DNA of 64,000 nucleotides from Peptacetobacter sp900539645. GTDB taxonomy: Bacteria; Bacillota; Clostridia; Peptostreptococcales; Peptostreptococcaceae. The stretch is from NCBI RefSeq assembly GCF_047807365.1, contig NZ_JBLOUI010000004.1, positions 1 through 64,000 on the forward strand, given 5' to 3'. The position numbers were made by a program, and so were the translations under genes. The notes under the pieces are model-generated. The model was not told the DNA's origin. It saw only the letters and a list, made by a program, of their open reading frames with translations, and searched no databases. Shown here piece by piece: positions 28,101-36,456 of the stretch; the stretch's first letter is position 1; each line of letters begins with the position of its first letter.

Positions 28101-31100
28101 GGATATGAAGAGGATATAAATGGAAAAGAATATACTTTTACAATTCCAGAAAAATTTAATGAAATAGCTACATCTACCAAATTAGATGATCAAAACCATA
28201 TAATAAAAGATGATACAGGAAAAGATACTGTTTTAGAGAATACTCCAAAAGTTAATGAATTGTCTTTTACTAAAATAGATGGTAATGAGCCTGTAAAAGA
28301 AGAAAAAGATGTCAAAGCAGGTAGTGTAAAGGGAAAAATTATAGAAGTAAAGGATAAAATAAAGAGTCTGTTCCCTACACCTGATTACGATAAATATAAT
28401 AAATTAGAAGGTGCATACTTCTCTGTATTTAGATTTAAGGGAAGTGAAACAGATTGGAAGAATGCATCATTGAGAGAGAATAATGAAAACTGGGAACCAA
28501 TAACACCTTCAGCAAATGGAGAATACTTTACAACAAGTCAACATGTTGAAACTATAAAAGCAAATAGACCAGAAGAAATATTTGGAAATATTACAGTACC
28601 AGCTATAAAAAGCGATGAAAATGGGAAAATAACTTTGAGCAATATTCCAAAAGGTCATTATACCTTGATAGAAGTAAAAGCTCCAGATGGATATAGTTCT
28701 ACATTTATAAGATTTTATTTCAATTCAAATAATGTTAATGCAATGACAGGTAAATTAAAATTATTTAGAGAAATAAATTCAGATGGAAGTCTGGAAGACC
28801 CACTAAGCGTCAATGCAATATTAAACTTTAAACGTAAATTAAAAATTAAATTAGTAAAATATGATGCTGAAGGAAGTGTTCCTCAGATACCAGAAGAAGA
28901 TAAATTACCATCAAAATATGGAGAACCAGCTTATAAGTACAATGCCAATATATCAAATCCTAATGGAATAGAAGGCGTTACATATAAGTTATTTATGGAT
29001 CCAGATGGTGGAGAAATAAATCCTAATCCAGAAGAAATAAAAACAGCAAACAAAGATACAATAGTAGGTGAAAATGCTAAAAATAATTATGATTTATGCA
29101 AAGCTGTAGGAGTAACGGATGAAAATGGAATCTTAGATATAACAAATATGAAAGATAAAAACGGAGCTTCTATAGATGGATTACACATGGGTCAATACTA
29201 TTTAATAGAAGTAGCAACTTCAAAAGAATATGGTGAAGGATATATATTAGATCAAACTCCTATAAAATTTAACTTAGATAGAGATTTATTTACAATATTC
29301 CCAAATCCAGAAGATGCTGGTATAGGTATAACTAAAATAGCATCTAATACAAAAGGAGAATCTGGTATAAAAATAATTAAGAAAAATGAAGAAGGAGAGT
29401 TGTTAAAAGATGCTGAATTTTTAATAAAAGATAGTGAAGGAAATTATCTATCTGTAGACCCAGTTGAAGGTAAAGAAAATCACTATAAAATACATAATGA
29501 ATCTAGTGATTCGAATAAAAGAATAAAAGAAATTGCAGATAAAACTAGTTCAGATTTTGATACTCCTTCAAAAGAATATCCTTCAAAAGTAGAAAATTAC
29601 GGTAAAATTCCAAATGAATTAAAAGTAAAAACTGGAAATAATGGAGAAGTGTTTATCAGAGGATTATCTGCAGGAAAAGAGTATCAATTTGTTGAAATAA
29701 AAGCTCCTGTAGGATATAAAATACCAGAGAATAATACATTTAAAGCAAAAGCTCCCAAAACAAGAGAAGAAGAAGGAGCTCAAAAGTTAGAAGGAGATAA
29801 TTTAATATATCTTACAAAAGAAATAGAAAATACTAAATTAAAAGGAAACTTAGAACTTGAAAAAATAGATTCAGTTACTAGAAAAGGTCTTGAAGGTGCT
29901 AGATTTAATTTGTATAAAAAATATGAACAAAATGAAAATATTAAACCTCGTGAAGAAAATAAAATAGAAATACAAGAAACGTATGAACTTGTTAAAGAAA
30001 ATATAGTAACTGATGAAAATGGTAAAATTAGTATAAAAGACCTTGAATGGGGAGAATACTATATTCAAGAAACAGAAGCTCCAGAAGGATATGTTCTAGA
30101 TGAGTCTAGGTATCATTTCAAGATAAATGAAAAATCTTTTGATGAAAATGGTAATAATATATCGATAGAAATACCATATATAGAAAATGCACCAAAAGGA
30201 GCAAAAAGAATAAGAATAAATAAAACTAATGAATCAAATGAGCCTATTAAAGGTGCTAAATTTAAATTGGAAAAAAGACAAGAAATCAGTAAAGATAATT
30301 TTGAATGGATACCTTATGGAAAAGAATTTTACGAAACAGATGAAAAAGGTTGTATAAAAATGGTTCTTCCAGTTGGTGTATATAGATTAGTAGAAATAGA
30401 AACAATAGAAGGACACATTTTAGATGATAATGAACTGTTATTTGAAGTTAAAAAGACAGATAAATATGAAGATGAAATAAAAGTAATAAATATAGTAAAT
30501 GTAAAAGCAGATACAGCATTTTATTTGAAGAAAACTATAGGCTATCAAGGTGAAAATACATTTATTCCATTAAAAGGAGTAATATTCAATTTCTATGATA
30601 ATCCAAAAGGAGGAATTCCATTAAAGTTTAAAAAGATAAAAGATGGAACTTACAGATATGTAGAAAATCAAAGCAAAGAAGATTTGACTAGTGATTTATC
30701 TACAAATGAATATGGTGAAATTAGAATAGCTCTAAATGAAGATTTTATTGGAGATAATCCTAAAAAGCAGTTATATTATCAGGAAATAAAAGCTCCAGGT
30801 AATATAGAGATAGATTCTTCAATTCATAAAGCAGATATGTTTAAACAAAATGACTGGACAATTGAAAATATTACAAATCAAATTAATCGGAACAATAGAA
30901 AAGTTCTAATAGAAGTAGATAAAAGAAATGAAAATAATGAACCTTTAGAAGGTGCAGAATTTACTCTTTATGATAAAAATGGAAAAGTGTTATCTTCAAA
31001 AGTAACTGAAAATAAGGATGGTTCAGCTATTGCAGTATTTACCGATGCGGATGTTGAAGGTGGATTTAAATTAAATGAAAAATACTATATAAAAGAAACT

Positions 31101-32759
31101 AAAGCACCAGATGGATTTGTACAAGATAAATCAATATTACAATTTACTGTAGATGCAAAATCATTTGAACAAGATGAAAATGGAAATTGGACTATGCCAC
31201 CAGTAAGTTTTGTAAATGTAAATAAAAAACATAGAGGATTACTAAGAATAATAAAAGTAGATTCTAAAGATAATAGAGTACCTTTAAAAGGTGCAGAATT
31301 TGAGATATTTAAGAAAATAGATTGCTTAGAAAATGAATCTAATAAACCAAGTGAAGAACCAAATGAAGAAAATTCAAATAATGAAGAAAATCTAGTAACT
31401 AAAATTTTAAGAAAAATTAAAGTAGCTCTTAATATTGATGAAGAAAAATCTCAAGAAGATGAGTCAACACCAGAAACAAAACCAGAGGAATGGAAACATT
31501 ATGGAGAAGAAAGATATGTAACTGATGAAAATGGAGAGTTTGAACTAGAGCTACCAATAGGAAACTATTACTACATTGAAAGAAAAGCTCCATTTGGTTA
31601 TGAATCAAATTCTCTTAAAAAAGGACACTTTACAATAAAAAAAGATGAAGAAGAAAGTTTAAAAATTAAAAATGAAGAAATTCAAGGTAAAAAAGGAAAT
31701 GTTACTTTGAAGAAATATAATTCAACAATGGATAAGATGTTGGAAGGTGCTGAATTTGAGTTATTCTATAAAGATTATTCGGATGGAGAATACAAACAAG
31801 TAAATGATAATATTTATAAAACTGATAAAAATGGTGAAATATATATAAGTAATTTACCACCAGGAGAATATTATTTATTAGAAGTAAAAGCTCCTGAAGG
31901 ATATGAACTTCCTGATAACTTGGAAAATAGAAAACACTATTTTAATATTAGACAAAGTAATGTATCAGTATCTTCAATATTATTGAATGTAAAAAATGAT
32001 GAAAAAGGTAAAAAAGGAAGTGTTACTTTAGAAAAAATTGATAAAGATACAAAAGATAAACTAAAAGGTGCTGAATTTAAATTATACTATGAACAAAATA
32101 AAGTTGGTGGTGGAAAAGAATTTATAGCATACGAAAAAGTATTTACTACAGGAGAAGATGGAAAAATAATATTAAATAATGTACCAATGGGAAGATATTA
32201 TTTTGAAGAAATAAAAGCTCCTGAAGGATATAAATTACCTGAACAAGAAGAGGATAGAAAATACTATTTCGAAATAAATGGAGAGGATAAAAATTCTATA
32301 AATATAACAGTAGAAAATAGTAAGGATGGAACAGGCGGTGGTGGAACTATAACACCAGATCCAGATAAACCGGATAAGCCAGACCCAGAAAATCCGGATC
32401 CAGATAAACCGGATAAGCCAGACCCAGAAAATCCGGATCCAGATAAACCAGGTAAGCCAAACCCAGAAAATCCGGATCCAGATAAGCCAGATAAACCAGA
32501 CCCAGAAAATCCGGATCCAGATAAACCAGGTAAACCAAACCCAGAAAATCCTGGAACAGATAAACCTAATAAAAATGATGGAAATTCTATAATTAGCAAA
32601 CTACCTAAAACAGGAGATGCTGCGTCACTTGGATTAGCAAGTATTGCATTTGTAGGTGCAGGAACAGGATTATATGCTATAAGAAAGAAAAATCAAATTC
32701 CTATGAAACGAAATAGTAGAAGACGAAGAAATATGAAGAAAAAAAGAAGAAGAAAATAA
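25134..32759 (+). CDS. Giant LPXTG-anchored surface adhesin with Cna-B (SpaA-type) repeats
   Basis: A 2541-residue cell-wall protein. Residues 1-29 are a signal peptide (hydrophobic core ALVITMLITMLPTTTFA). An Asn/Glu/Lys-rich stretch follows, then an adhesin-like beta domain (about 165-310) and a region with helical, possibly coiled segments (about 540-700). About twelve Cna-B/SpaA-like domains fill about 760-2400, each opening with a GAxFxLY strand and ending with an E-x-KAPxGY motif of the kind that forms Lys-Asn isopeptide bonds. Five 13-residue Pro/Asp repeats and LPKTG at 2490-2494 follow, then a membrane segment and a long basic tail. Sortase substrate; ligand unknown. Glutamine is mostly CAA, unlike neighbours, suggesting acquisition. 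It occupies the expected soj (parA) position between noc and parB. Confidence 0.93.
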   Translation: MKGFKGKILSIALVITMLITMLPTTTFATVAQNGKTNTVVSEESSTENSDKLENEAQENSKEENQKTETEKQDKETEEGKETNNEENQKNEEKIDWPQKPNWIGKNPESLGVPQLQSGQNSSSFYAVPDDDITKEDLDKAKEESNDLNVQEGKEISPDKFNMKLAVFINGKEYNGGDITVKEGENFSYRVDWGPISNDIPEIKKGDYFTKKLFTVKGLKFPSTIKKKLIIDGINVGEMNINYDASSGDMTYKVIFTEYINLFDRNSVFAYFQGSSSFTFVESGSISIDIWGVNGNLTIEKNEKPITPNVPSGNGWDAPKPPTFDTSIKPFVKGVKWDNHGNEGDKEPQIEWRISFLEKLQKKQKEFLEKNPVKTKEGIIARINQIVDDVKFMAYNVASDLKTKSEPKESRTISEKGFCIIEDTLDENQEFYRDVPNENDKKKYGGAPFFIELPVMLAGTNHILNGSVGNNGGDGVGDINPYFSGGNFTEIKEGDNSTKRNTVRNTPLTYTILKNEKTRKETIVINCGKLGEKGDKTLQWNGTEWPKAKLEENIKNCQNKIDQIIAGQNSPISNLKTKYTELENVLREILGSGTTKEEDKEKIKIFMDDYKKKVIDTALENDKQITENDIPSLEKLVALAEINIDTNGTKLKNHNQYANYKKSLENVVNDQKIFLDNRIKYTAEWEVLKSRYERTLEFYSQEQNTGIYGFVVKIRSKVVKNTDDGFSNDVILSDSEKQYSSHKEHNVKFNAGIVGNYARGSVVLKKTGSNVPESDDLGQLNKANGLADAKFKIYSSGKNDEFIGDNGHLAYFLPKDASENKDAYTYTHTGDQATGSIKGTESELEVNGDGTLILNRLMPNKIYYAVETKAPNGYYVDESPIKITVEKDKVTYKLVPNVQRSIAIRKIDSYSKKAIGGAEFELYKGEQKITNFKKETINNHTGYYIKENASDKLITLDDVLSDKNDDSKPNLCIHGLEPGTYTLKEIKAPDGYEEDINGKEYTFTIPEKFNEIATSTKLDDQNHIIKDDTGKDTVLENTPKVNELSFTKIDGNEPVKEEKDVKAGSVKGKIIEVKDKIKSLFPTPDYDKYNKLEGAYFSVFRFKGSETDWKNASLRENNENWEPITPSANGEYFTTSQHVETIKANRPEEIFGNITVPAIKSDENGKITLSNIPKGHYTLIEVKAPDGYSSTFIRFYFNSNNVNAMTGKLKLFREINSDGSLEDPLSVNAILNFKRKLKIKLVKYDAEGSVPQIPEEDKLPSKYGEPAYKYNANISNPNGIEGVTYKLFMDPDGGEINPNPEEIKTANKDTIVGENAKNNYDLCKAVGVTDENGILDITNMKDKNGASIDGLHMGQYYLIEVATSKEYGEGYILDQTPIKFNLDRDLFTIFPNPEDAGIGITKIASNTKGESGIKIIKKNEEGELLKDAEFLIKDSEGNYLSVDPVEGKENHYKIHNESSDSNKRIKEIADKTSSDFDTPSKEYPSKVENYGKIPNELKVKTGNNGEVFIRGLSAGKEYQFVEIKAPVGYKIPENNTFKAKAPKTREEEGAQKLEGDNLIYLTKEIENTKLKGNLELEKIDSVTRKGLEGARFNLYKKYEQNENIKPREENKIEIQETYELVKENIVTDENGKISIKDLEWGEYYIQETEAPEGYVLDESRYHFKINEKSFDENGNNISIEIPYIENAPKGAKRIRINKTNESNEPIKGAKFKLEKRQEISKDNFEWIPYGKEFYETDEKGCIKMVLPVGVYRLVEIETIEGHILDDNELLFEVKKTDKYEDEIKVINIVNVKADTAFYLKKTIGYQGENTFIPLKGVIFNFYDNPKGGIPLKFKKIKDGTYRYVENQSKEDLTSDLSTNEYGEIRIALNEDFIGDNPKKQLYYQEIKAPGNIEIDSSIHKADMFKQNDWTIENITNQINRNNRKVLIEVDKRNENNEPLEGAEFTLYDKNGKVLSSKVTENKDGSAIAVFTDADVEGGFKLNEKYYIKETKAPDGFVQDKSILQFTVDAKSFEQDENGNWTMPPVSFVNVNKKHRGLLRIIKVDSKDNRVPLKGAEFEIFKKIDCLENESNKPSEEPNEENSNNEENLVTKILRKIKVALNIDEEKSQEDESTPETKPEEWKHYGEERYVTDENGEFELELPIGNYYYIERKAPFGYESNSLKKGHFTIKKDEEESLKIKNEEIQGKKGNVTLKKYNSTMDKMLEGAEFELFYKDYSDGEYKQVNDNIYKTDKNGEIYISNLPPGEYYLLEVKAPEGYELPDNLENRKHYFNIRQSNVSVSSILLNVKNDEKGKKGSVTLEKIDKDTKDKLKGAEFKLYYEQNKVGGGKEFIAYEKVFTTGEDGKIILNNVPMGRYYFEEIKAPEGYKLPEQEEDRKYYFEINGEDKNSINITVENSKDGTGGGGTITPDPDKPDKPDPENPDPDKPDKPDPENPDPDKPGKPNPENPDPDKPDKPDPENPDPDKPGKPNPENPGTDKPNKNDGNSIISKLPKTGDAASLGLASIAFVGAGTGLYAIRKKNQIPMKRNSRRRRNMKKKRRRK
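32358..32552 (+). repeat. 39-bp tandem repeat, five units, in the adhesin wall spacer
   Basis: Five head-to-tail 39-bp units starting at 32358, 32397, 32436, 32475 and 32514, encoding DPDKP(D/G)KP(D/N)PENP. Units differ mainly at Asp/Gly, Asp/Asn and synonymous sites. Such repeats span the peptidoglycan and can change copy number by recombination without shifting frame. Confidence 0.93.
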
Positions 32760-32775
32760 ATTTTTGAATAATAAT

Positions 32776-32818
32776 AAAAAGCTACTACATTGATAAATAA
32801 TGTGGTAGCTTTTTATAT
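32776..32818 (+). terminator. Adhesin terminator
   Basis: Long stem AAAAGCTACTACATT with AATGTGGTAGCTTTT (one G-T pair) and T-rich tail, shortly after the stop codon. Confidence 0.9.
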
Positions 32819-32897
32819 ATACCCCCCAGTTTTATAGAAGTGTTCTTTTTTCGTATATGATAATATATAATTAAAATAAAAAAGGAAGATGATAAGT

Positions 32898-33677
32898 ATG
32901 AAAGAGATTGAAATGTATAAAATATATCCAAATAAAAACCAGCCTAGAAAAAATTTTGATGAAGAAAAAATACAGGAATTAGCTGACTCAATAAAAAAAT
33001 ACGGATTATTGCAGCCAATAATTCTAAAAGAAGATTCAAATGGCGAATATATGATAATTGCTGGAGAGAGAAGATTCACAGCTTGCAAAAAACTAGGAAT
33101 GAAAAAAATACCAGCTATAATAAAAGATGTTTCATACGAGGAAATAGATAAACTTGCTATAATAGAAAACCTACAGAGAGAGGATTTAAGCCCTGTTGAA
33201 GAGGCAAAAGCGTATAAAAGACTTATAGAAAAATACAACCTTACACAGACACAATTATCCGAATCTGTTGGCAAGAGTAGACCGTATATAACAAACAGTA
33301 TGAGATTATTAAATCTTTGTGATAAAGTTCTAGATATGTTAGATAAAAACGAAATAAGTTCAGGACATGGAAAGGTTCTTTTAAGATTAGAAGATAAAGA
33401 AGAACAGGAAAGACTTGCTAAAAAAATCGTAAGGGATAAACTTTCTGTACGTCAGCTTGAATCTATAGTTAATAATCTGCAGAACAAGGAAAAGACAGAA
33501 AAAAGTAAATCTGTATATGAGAAGGATTTATTTGTACTTCAGGCAGAGGACACTATGAGAAATATATTAGGTACAAAGGTAAATATCACTAAAGGTAAAA
33601 AGAGCGGAAAGATAGAGATAGAGTACTATAGTGATGAAGATTTGGAAGCTATAATTAATATGCTTTTAGGAGAATAA
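32898..33677 (+). CDS. parB: Chromosome partitioning protein ParB (Spo0J)
   Basis: A 259-residue ParB: KNQPRKNFDEEKIQELADSI, GERRFTACKKLGM (CTP-binding GERR), ENLQREDLSPVEEAKAY, the parS-binding HTH (TQTQLSESVGKSRPYITNS) and a Spo0J-type ISSGHGKVLL plus LSVRQLE segment. It loads on parS and recruits SMC near the origin. I start at 32898, nine bases after AAAGGAAG; the ATG at 32889 abuts that site. Its usual partner ParA/Soj is not encoded in this window; the adhesin gene lies immediately upstream instead. Confidence 0.93.
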   Translation: MKEIEMYKIYPNKNQPRKNFDEEKIQELADSIKKYGLLQPIILKEDSNGEYMIIAGERRFTACKKLGMKKIPAIIKDVSYEEIDKLAIIENLQREDLSPVEEAKAYKRLIEKYNLTQTQLSESVGKSRPYITNSMRLLNLCDKVLDMLDKNEISSGHGKVLLRLEDKEEQERLAKKIVRDKLSVRQLESIVNNLQNKEKTEKSKSVYEKDLFVLQAEDTMRNILGTKVNITKGKKSGKIEIEYYSDEDLEAIINMLLGE

Positions 33678-33768
33678 AAAAAGTGTAGCCCTTCTGGCTA
33701 AGAAAGGGCTACACCTCGAAACGTAAACTATAAAAAAGTATCGACTATCTAACGATAAATAGTCAATA
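33676..33768 (-). ncRNA. Candidate small RNA antisense-oriented between parB and the GerMN lipoprotein gene
   Basis: On the minus strand an extended -10 TGGTATAAT (about 33775-33783) is followed by a GACTAT/ATAGTC hairpin and then a very strong 11-bp stem GTGTAGCCCTT/AAGGGCTACAC (33683-33693 with 33704-33714) ending in seven Ts. The T-run lies only on the minus side, so this is not a normal parB terminator, and the lipoprotein gene has its own terminator upstream. No ORF is present. A transcript of about 90 nt would result. The -35 is weak. It could instead be a poor terminator for parB. Confidence 0.4.
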
Positions 33769-33840
33769 GAACATATTATACCACAAAAGAAAAAAATTGG
33801 AATACTATAAAATCAATTTAAGTTAAAATTAATTTTTAAC

Positions 33841-33885
33841 AAATAAAAAAGGTCATCCTAAATGGATGACCTTATATTTTATAAA
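33841..33885 (-). terminator. Terminator of the GerMN lipoprotein gene
   Basis: Stem AAGGTCATCC/GGATGACCTT with a short AAAT loop and T-rich tail on the minus strand, within 70 nt of the stop codon. Confidence 0.85.
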
Positions 33886-33902
33886 CTTAAAATATAAAAT
33901 AT

Positions 33903-34547
33903 TTAATTTTCATCAGCTTCAACATCTTCGCCAGTCCCCTGATTTAATCCAGTTCTCTGTGGTTTTAGATAATCACCTTTACCTAATACTATATGACCAC
34001 TTTCATAATCTCCACCGTCAACTGTAATCTGTAGCTGCTCGATATCAAAGTTTTCTATAAATGTCTGAGCAACAGCATCTAGCATTAAAGACTCTGCACT
34101 GCTTCCTAGATTAGAATTAACAAATTCTTTGCTGACATCTAATACACCAGTTTCTACACCATCAGCTTCAGTTATATCAAAGCTGTTCATTTTTGCATCT
34201 TTAGGTATAACTCCTAGATTCTGTAGGCTTTCAAATACCTGTTCTGGAGTTTCTTTCTTACCATCGATTCTATTTTCTATTAATTTTTCATTATCTAAAT
34301 CGTAGTTGTATACTATTATACTTTCTTCAGCTTCTTCTTCGTTTTCTAATTTATCTTTATCAGCTTTGTCCTCTTTTTTATCGTCTTTATCGTCAGTTTT
34401 GTCAGTTTTATCAGTAGTTTCCTGCTGAGTCTGAGGTTTTTTGTCCTTATCTTCTGTTTTGTTGCCACTATCAGTTTTACTACATCCTACAAAAGCCACT
34501 GCTAAAGCAAGAACTAGTGCAAGTGATGTTAATTTTTTTATTTTCAT
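33903..34547 (-). CDS. GerMN domain lipoprotein
   Basis: A 214-residue secreted lipoprotein: signal peptide with lipobox AFVGC (Cys at about residue 22), then a Lys/Asp/Glu-rich low-complexity linker (about 30-75) and a GerMN domain (about 80-195; TPEQVFESLQNLGVIPKDAK, SAESLMLDAVAQTFIENF). GerMN domains occur in GerM and other envelope proteins of sporulating and non-sporulating Bacillota and probably bind cell-wall or protein partners. It ends in a short hydrophilic tail. It stands alone, with a -10 at about 34642. Confidence 0.85.
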   Translation of the reverse strand: MKIKKLTSLALVLALAVAFVGCSKTDSGNKTEDKDKKPQTQQETTDKTDKTDDKDDKKEDKADKDKLENEEEAEESIIVYNYDLDNEKLIENRIDGKKETPEQVFESLQNLGVIPKDAKMNSFDITEADGVETGVLDVSKEFVNSNLGSSAESLMLDAVAQTFIENFDIEQLQITVDGGDYESGHIVLGKGDYLKPQRTGLNQGTGEDVEADEN

Positions 34548-34885
34548 AATACTTTCCTCCTAAATGTGAAATTCTATTAGAATTATATTTTGAATGGCGA
34601 ATATAGTTCACCAAATTCAATTAAGTATTTGGATTAGTTATATTATACTATACTTTGAAAATATAGAGGATACAAAAGGATTACAACGGATTTGGATAAA
34701 TGTTCTCATTAATGAAGAAGTTGTAACCTAAAAGTATATACTATGAAAAAATTGTGATGAGCTTCTATAGAAATTTTAAAATGGGAATATAGAAAAAATC
34801 TATAAAAAGTATATCACTATATATATTTAGATGTGATAAAATTAAAAAGTAAAATAAATTAATTTTTTTAAGGGAGATGTTTAAA
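34548..34885. promoter_or_regulatory. Divergent intergenic region, lipoprotein / yedF
   Basis: 338 nt without a gene. A TATAAT for the lipoprotein lies at 34642-34647 on the minus strand, and TGATAAAAT (about 34833-34841) could serve yedF on the plus strand. I see no operator or riboswitch motif. Confidence 0.35.
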
Positions 34886-35479
34886 ATGATAAAAGTAGAT
34901 GCTAGAGGATTAGCTTGTCCAAAACCAGTTATAAACACTAAAAAAGAATTAGAAAAAATAGCTGAAGGAACAGTAGTTACTACAGTTGACAATACTACTG
35001 CAAAAGAAAATCTTTTAAAATTAGCTAAATCTCTTAACTGTGAAGCAACAGTTATAAAAGAAGAAGACGGGGAAATAGAAGTTCAGATAGTAAAAGGAGA
35101 AGCTGCTGCTGAAGTAGCTACTGAATCAAATGCTGATATATGTGATCAGGTAGTTTTCATATCTTCTGATAGAATGGGTTCAGGAAATGATGAATTAGGT
35201 AAAGTTCTTATAAAAGGATTTGTATACACTTTAACTGAAACAAAACCATATCCAAAAGCTGTTATACTTGTTAACGGTGGTGTTACATTATCTACTGAAA
35301 ACGAAGCAACAGTTGAAAATCTTAAAAAATTAGAAGAAGCTGGTGTACAGGTATTATCTTGTGGAACATGCTTAGATTACTACGGATTAAAAGATCAGTT
35401 AAAAGCTGGTGTAGTAAGTAATATGTACGACATAGTTGAAACATTAAAGAGTGCATCAAACACAATAACAATAGGATAA
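34886..35479 (+). CDS. yedF: Sulfurtransferase-like selenium metabolism protein YedF
   Basis: A 197-residue two-domain protein: an N-terminal TusA-like domain (DARGLACPKPVINT, Cys11 in the CPxP motif) and a C-terminal DsrE-like domain with LSCGTCLDYYG. The architecture is YedF, whose genes co-occur with SelD in genomes using selenium as a labile cofactor. It probably handles persulfide or selenium; selD is not in this window. I start at 34886, as AAGGGAG is placed correctly for it, not for the ATG nine bases earlier. Two DUF3343 genes in the window belong to the same functional set. Confidence 0.88.
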   Translation: MIKVDARGLACPKPVINTKKELEKIAEGTVVTTVDNTTAKENLLKLAKSLNCEATVIKEEDGEIEVQIVKGEAAAEVATESNADICDQVVFISSDRMGSGNDELGKVLIKGFVYTLTETKPYPKAVILVNGGVTLSTENEATVENLKKLEEAGVQVLSCGTCLDYYGLKDQLKAGVVSNMYDIVETLKSASNTITIG

Positions 35480-35520
35480 TTGTACAAATTAAATACAATA
35501 AATAAAATTGAGCTAATAAA

Positions 35521-35557
35521 AATGGACTGCTACAAAATCTGTAACAGTCCATTTTTT
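35521..35557. terminator. Bidirectional terminator between yedF and the MerR gene
   Basis: Stem TGGACTGCTAC/GTAACAGTCCA with one mismatch and T- and A-runs on the two sides; the genes converge here. Confidence 0.87.
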
Positions 35558-35561
35558 GATT

Positions 35562-36314
35562 TTATAAATTGTTTTCTATAGCCATAGAAAGATAATCAGC
35601 ACATCCTTCTACATTTTTATCATAATATTCTTTGAATCTTTCATCCATTGTGTACATCATAGCTAGAGATTTATGAGCTTCTACGCTGTATTTATTCCAT
35701 GTCATTTTTATCCATTTTTGATGCATATTAGCTAGTTCTATTGCTTCTTTGCTGTCTAAATCTAGATTTTCTTTTACACATCTTTCAACTAGATTAATGA
35801 TATTTTCTTCTAATTCTTTAAACAATTTATAATCCTCCTCGCTCATATTAAGCATTTTTATATTAGATTCATCAATTGAATTATCTCCATATTTTTCTCT
35901 TATTTCTTTTCCGTAATTTTTTTCATTTTCATCTATTAAGTTCTTTTTAAACACTTCAAATTTTTCTTTATCTGTCATATTGTATTCTCCTTTCAATGAT
36001 TTTATCGATAATTTTACTGAGTTTATCATAATATCTATTTTTTTCTTTTCTTCTTCAAGACTAAGAAGGTGTTCCTCAAGTGCGGAAGATATGTCGAAAT
36101 CTTTGCTGTATATGATTTCTTTAATAGTCTGAAGGTCAAAGCCTCGCTCTTTATAGAAAAGTATCTGCTGCAAAAGAGCTACTTCTTTATCATCATAATA
36201 TCTATATCCAGATTCATTTATAAAGCTTGGTTTTAATAATCCAATTTCGTCGTAATATCTAAGTGTTCTCGAGCTTACACCTGATATTTCAGAAAGTTTT
36301 CCAGTACTGTACAT
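35562..36314 (-). CDS. MerR family regulator with TipAS antibiotic-recognition domain
   Basis: A 250-residue regulator: MerR winged HTH at 1-70 (LSEISGVSSRTLRYYDEIGL), a dimerisation helix to about 115 and a C-terminal TipAS domain (about 130-248). TipAS domains in TipA, Mta and SkgA-type proteins bind hydrophobic compounds or thiopeptides and activate transcription by untwisting a 19-bp spacer. Such a promoter precedes this gene, so it is very likely autoregulated. Other targets may be elsewhere. Confidence 0.92.
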   Translation of the reverse strand: MYSTGKLSEISGVSSRTLRYYDEIGLLKPSFINESGYRYYDDKEVALLQQILFYKERGFDLQTIKEIIYSKDFDISSALEEHLLSLEEEKKKIDIMINSVKLSIKSLKGEYNMTDKEKFEVFKKNLIDENEKNYGKEIREKYGDNSIDESNIKMLNMSEEDYKLFKELEENIINLVERCVKENLDLDSKEAIELANMHQKWIKMTWNKYSVEAHKSLAMMYTMDERFKEYYDKNVEGCADYLSMAIENNL

Positions 36315-36338
36315 TTAAAATCCCTCCCTACAAATAAT

Positions 36339-36369
36339 AGTTTAATATCTTACGCAACGTAAAAGTCAA
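36339..36369 (-). promoter_or_regulatory. MerR-type promoter with 19-bp spacer and operator
   Basis: On the minus strand TTGACT (36364-36369), 19 bp, TAAACT (36339-36344). The long spacer holds the dyad TTACG-TTG-CGTAA (36350-36362). This is the diagnostic architecture of MerR-activated promoters and sits 25 nt before the MerR-TipAS start codon. Confidence 0.88.
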
Positions 36370-36456
36370 TAAAAATATTACTTCTAAATAAATTTTATAT
36401 TTATATTTATGTTATAATTCTCTTATAAAGAAAAAGAATTTTTAGGAGAGGATAAA

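Noticed and set aside
32264..32599. Minus-strand 111-codon frame and the possibility of a CRISPR array in the repeats
   Set aside because: The repeats are contiguous 39-bp in-frame units without spacers, coding for the Pro/Asp spacer of the adhesin; the antisense frames are low-complexity shadows.
25134..32759. Mobile element carrying the adhesin
   Set aside because: No integrase, transposase, terminal inverted repeats or target-site duplications were seen at either side; codon bias alone supports transfer, not a defined element.
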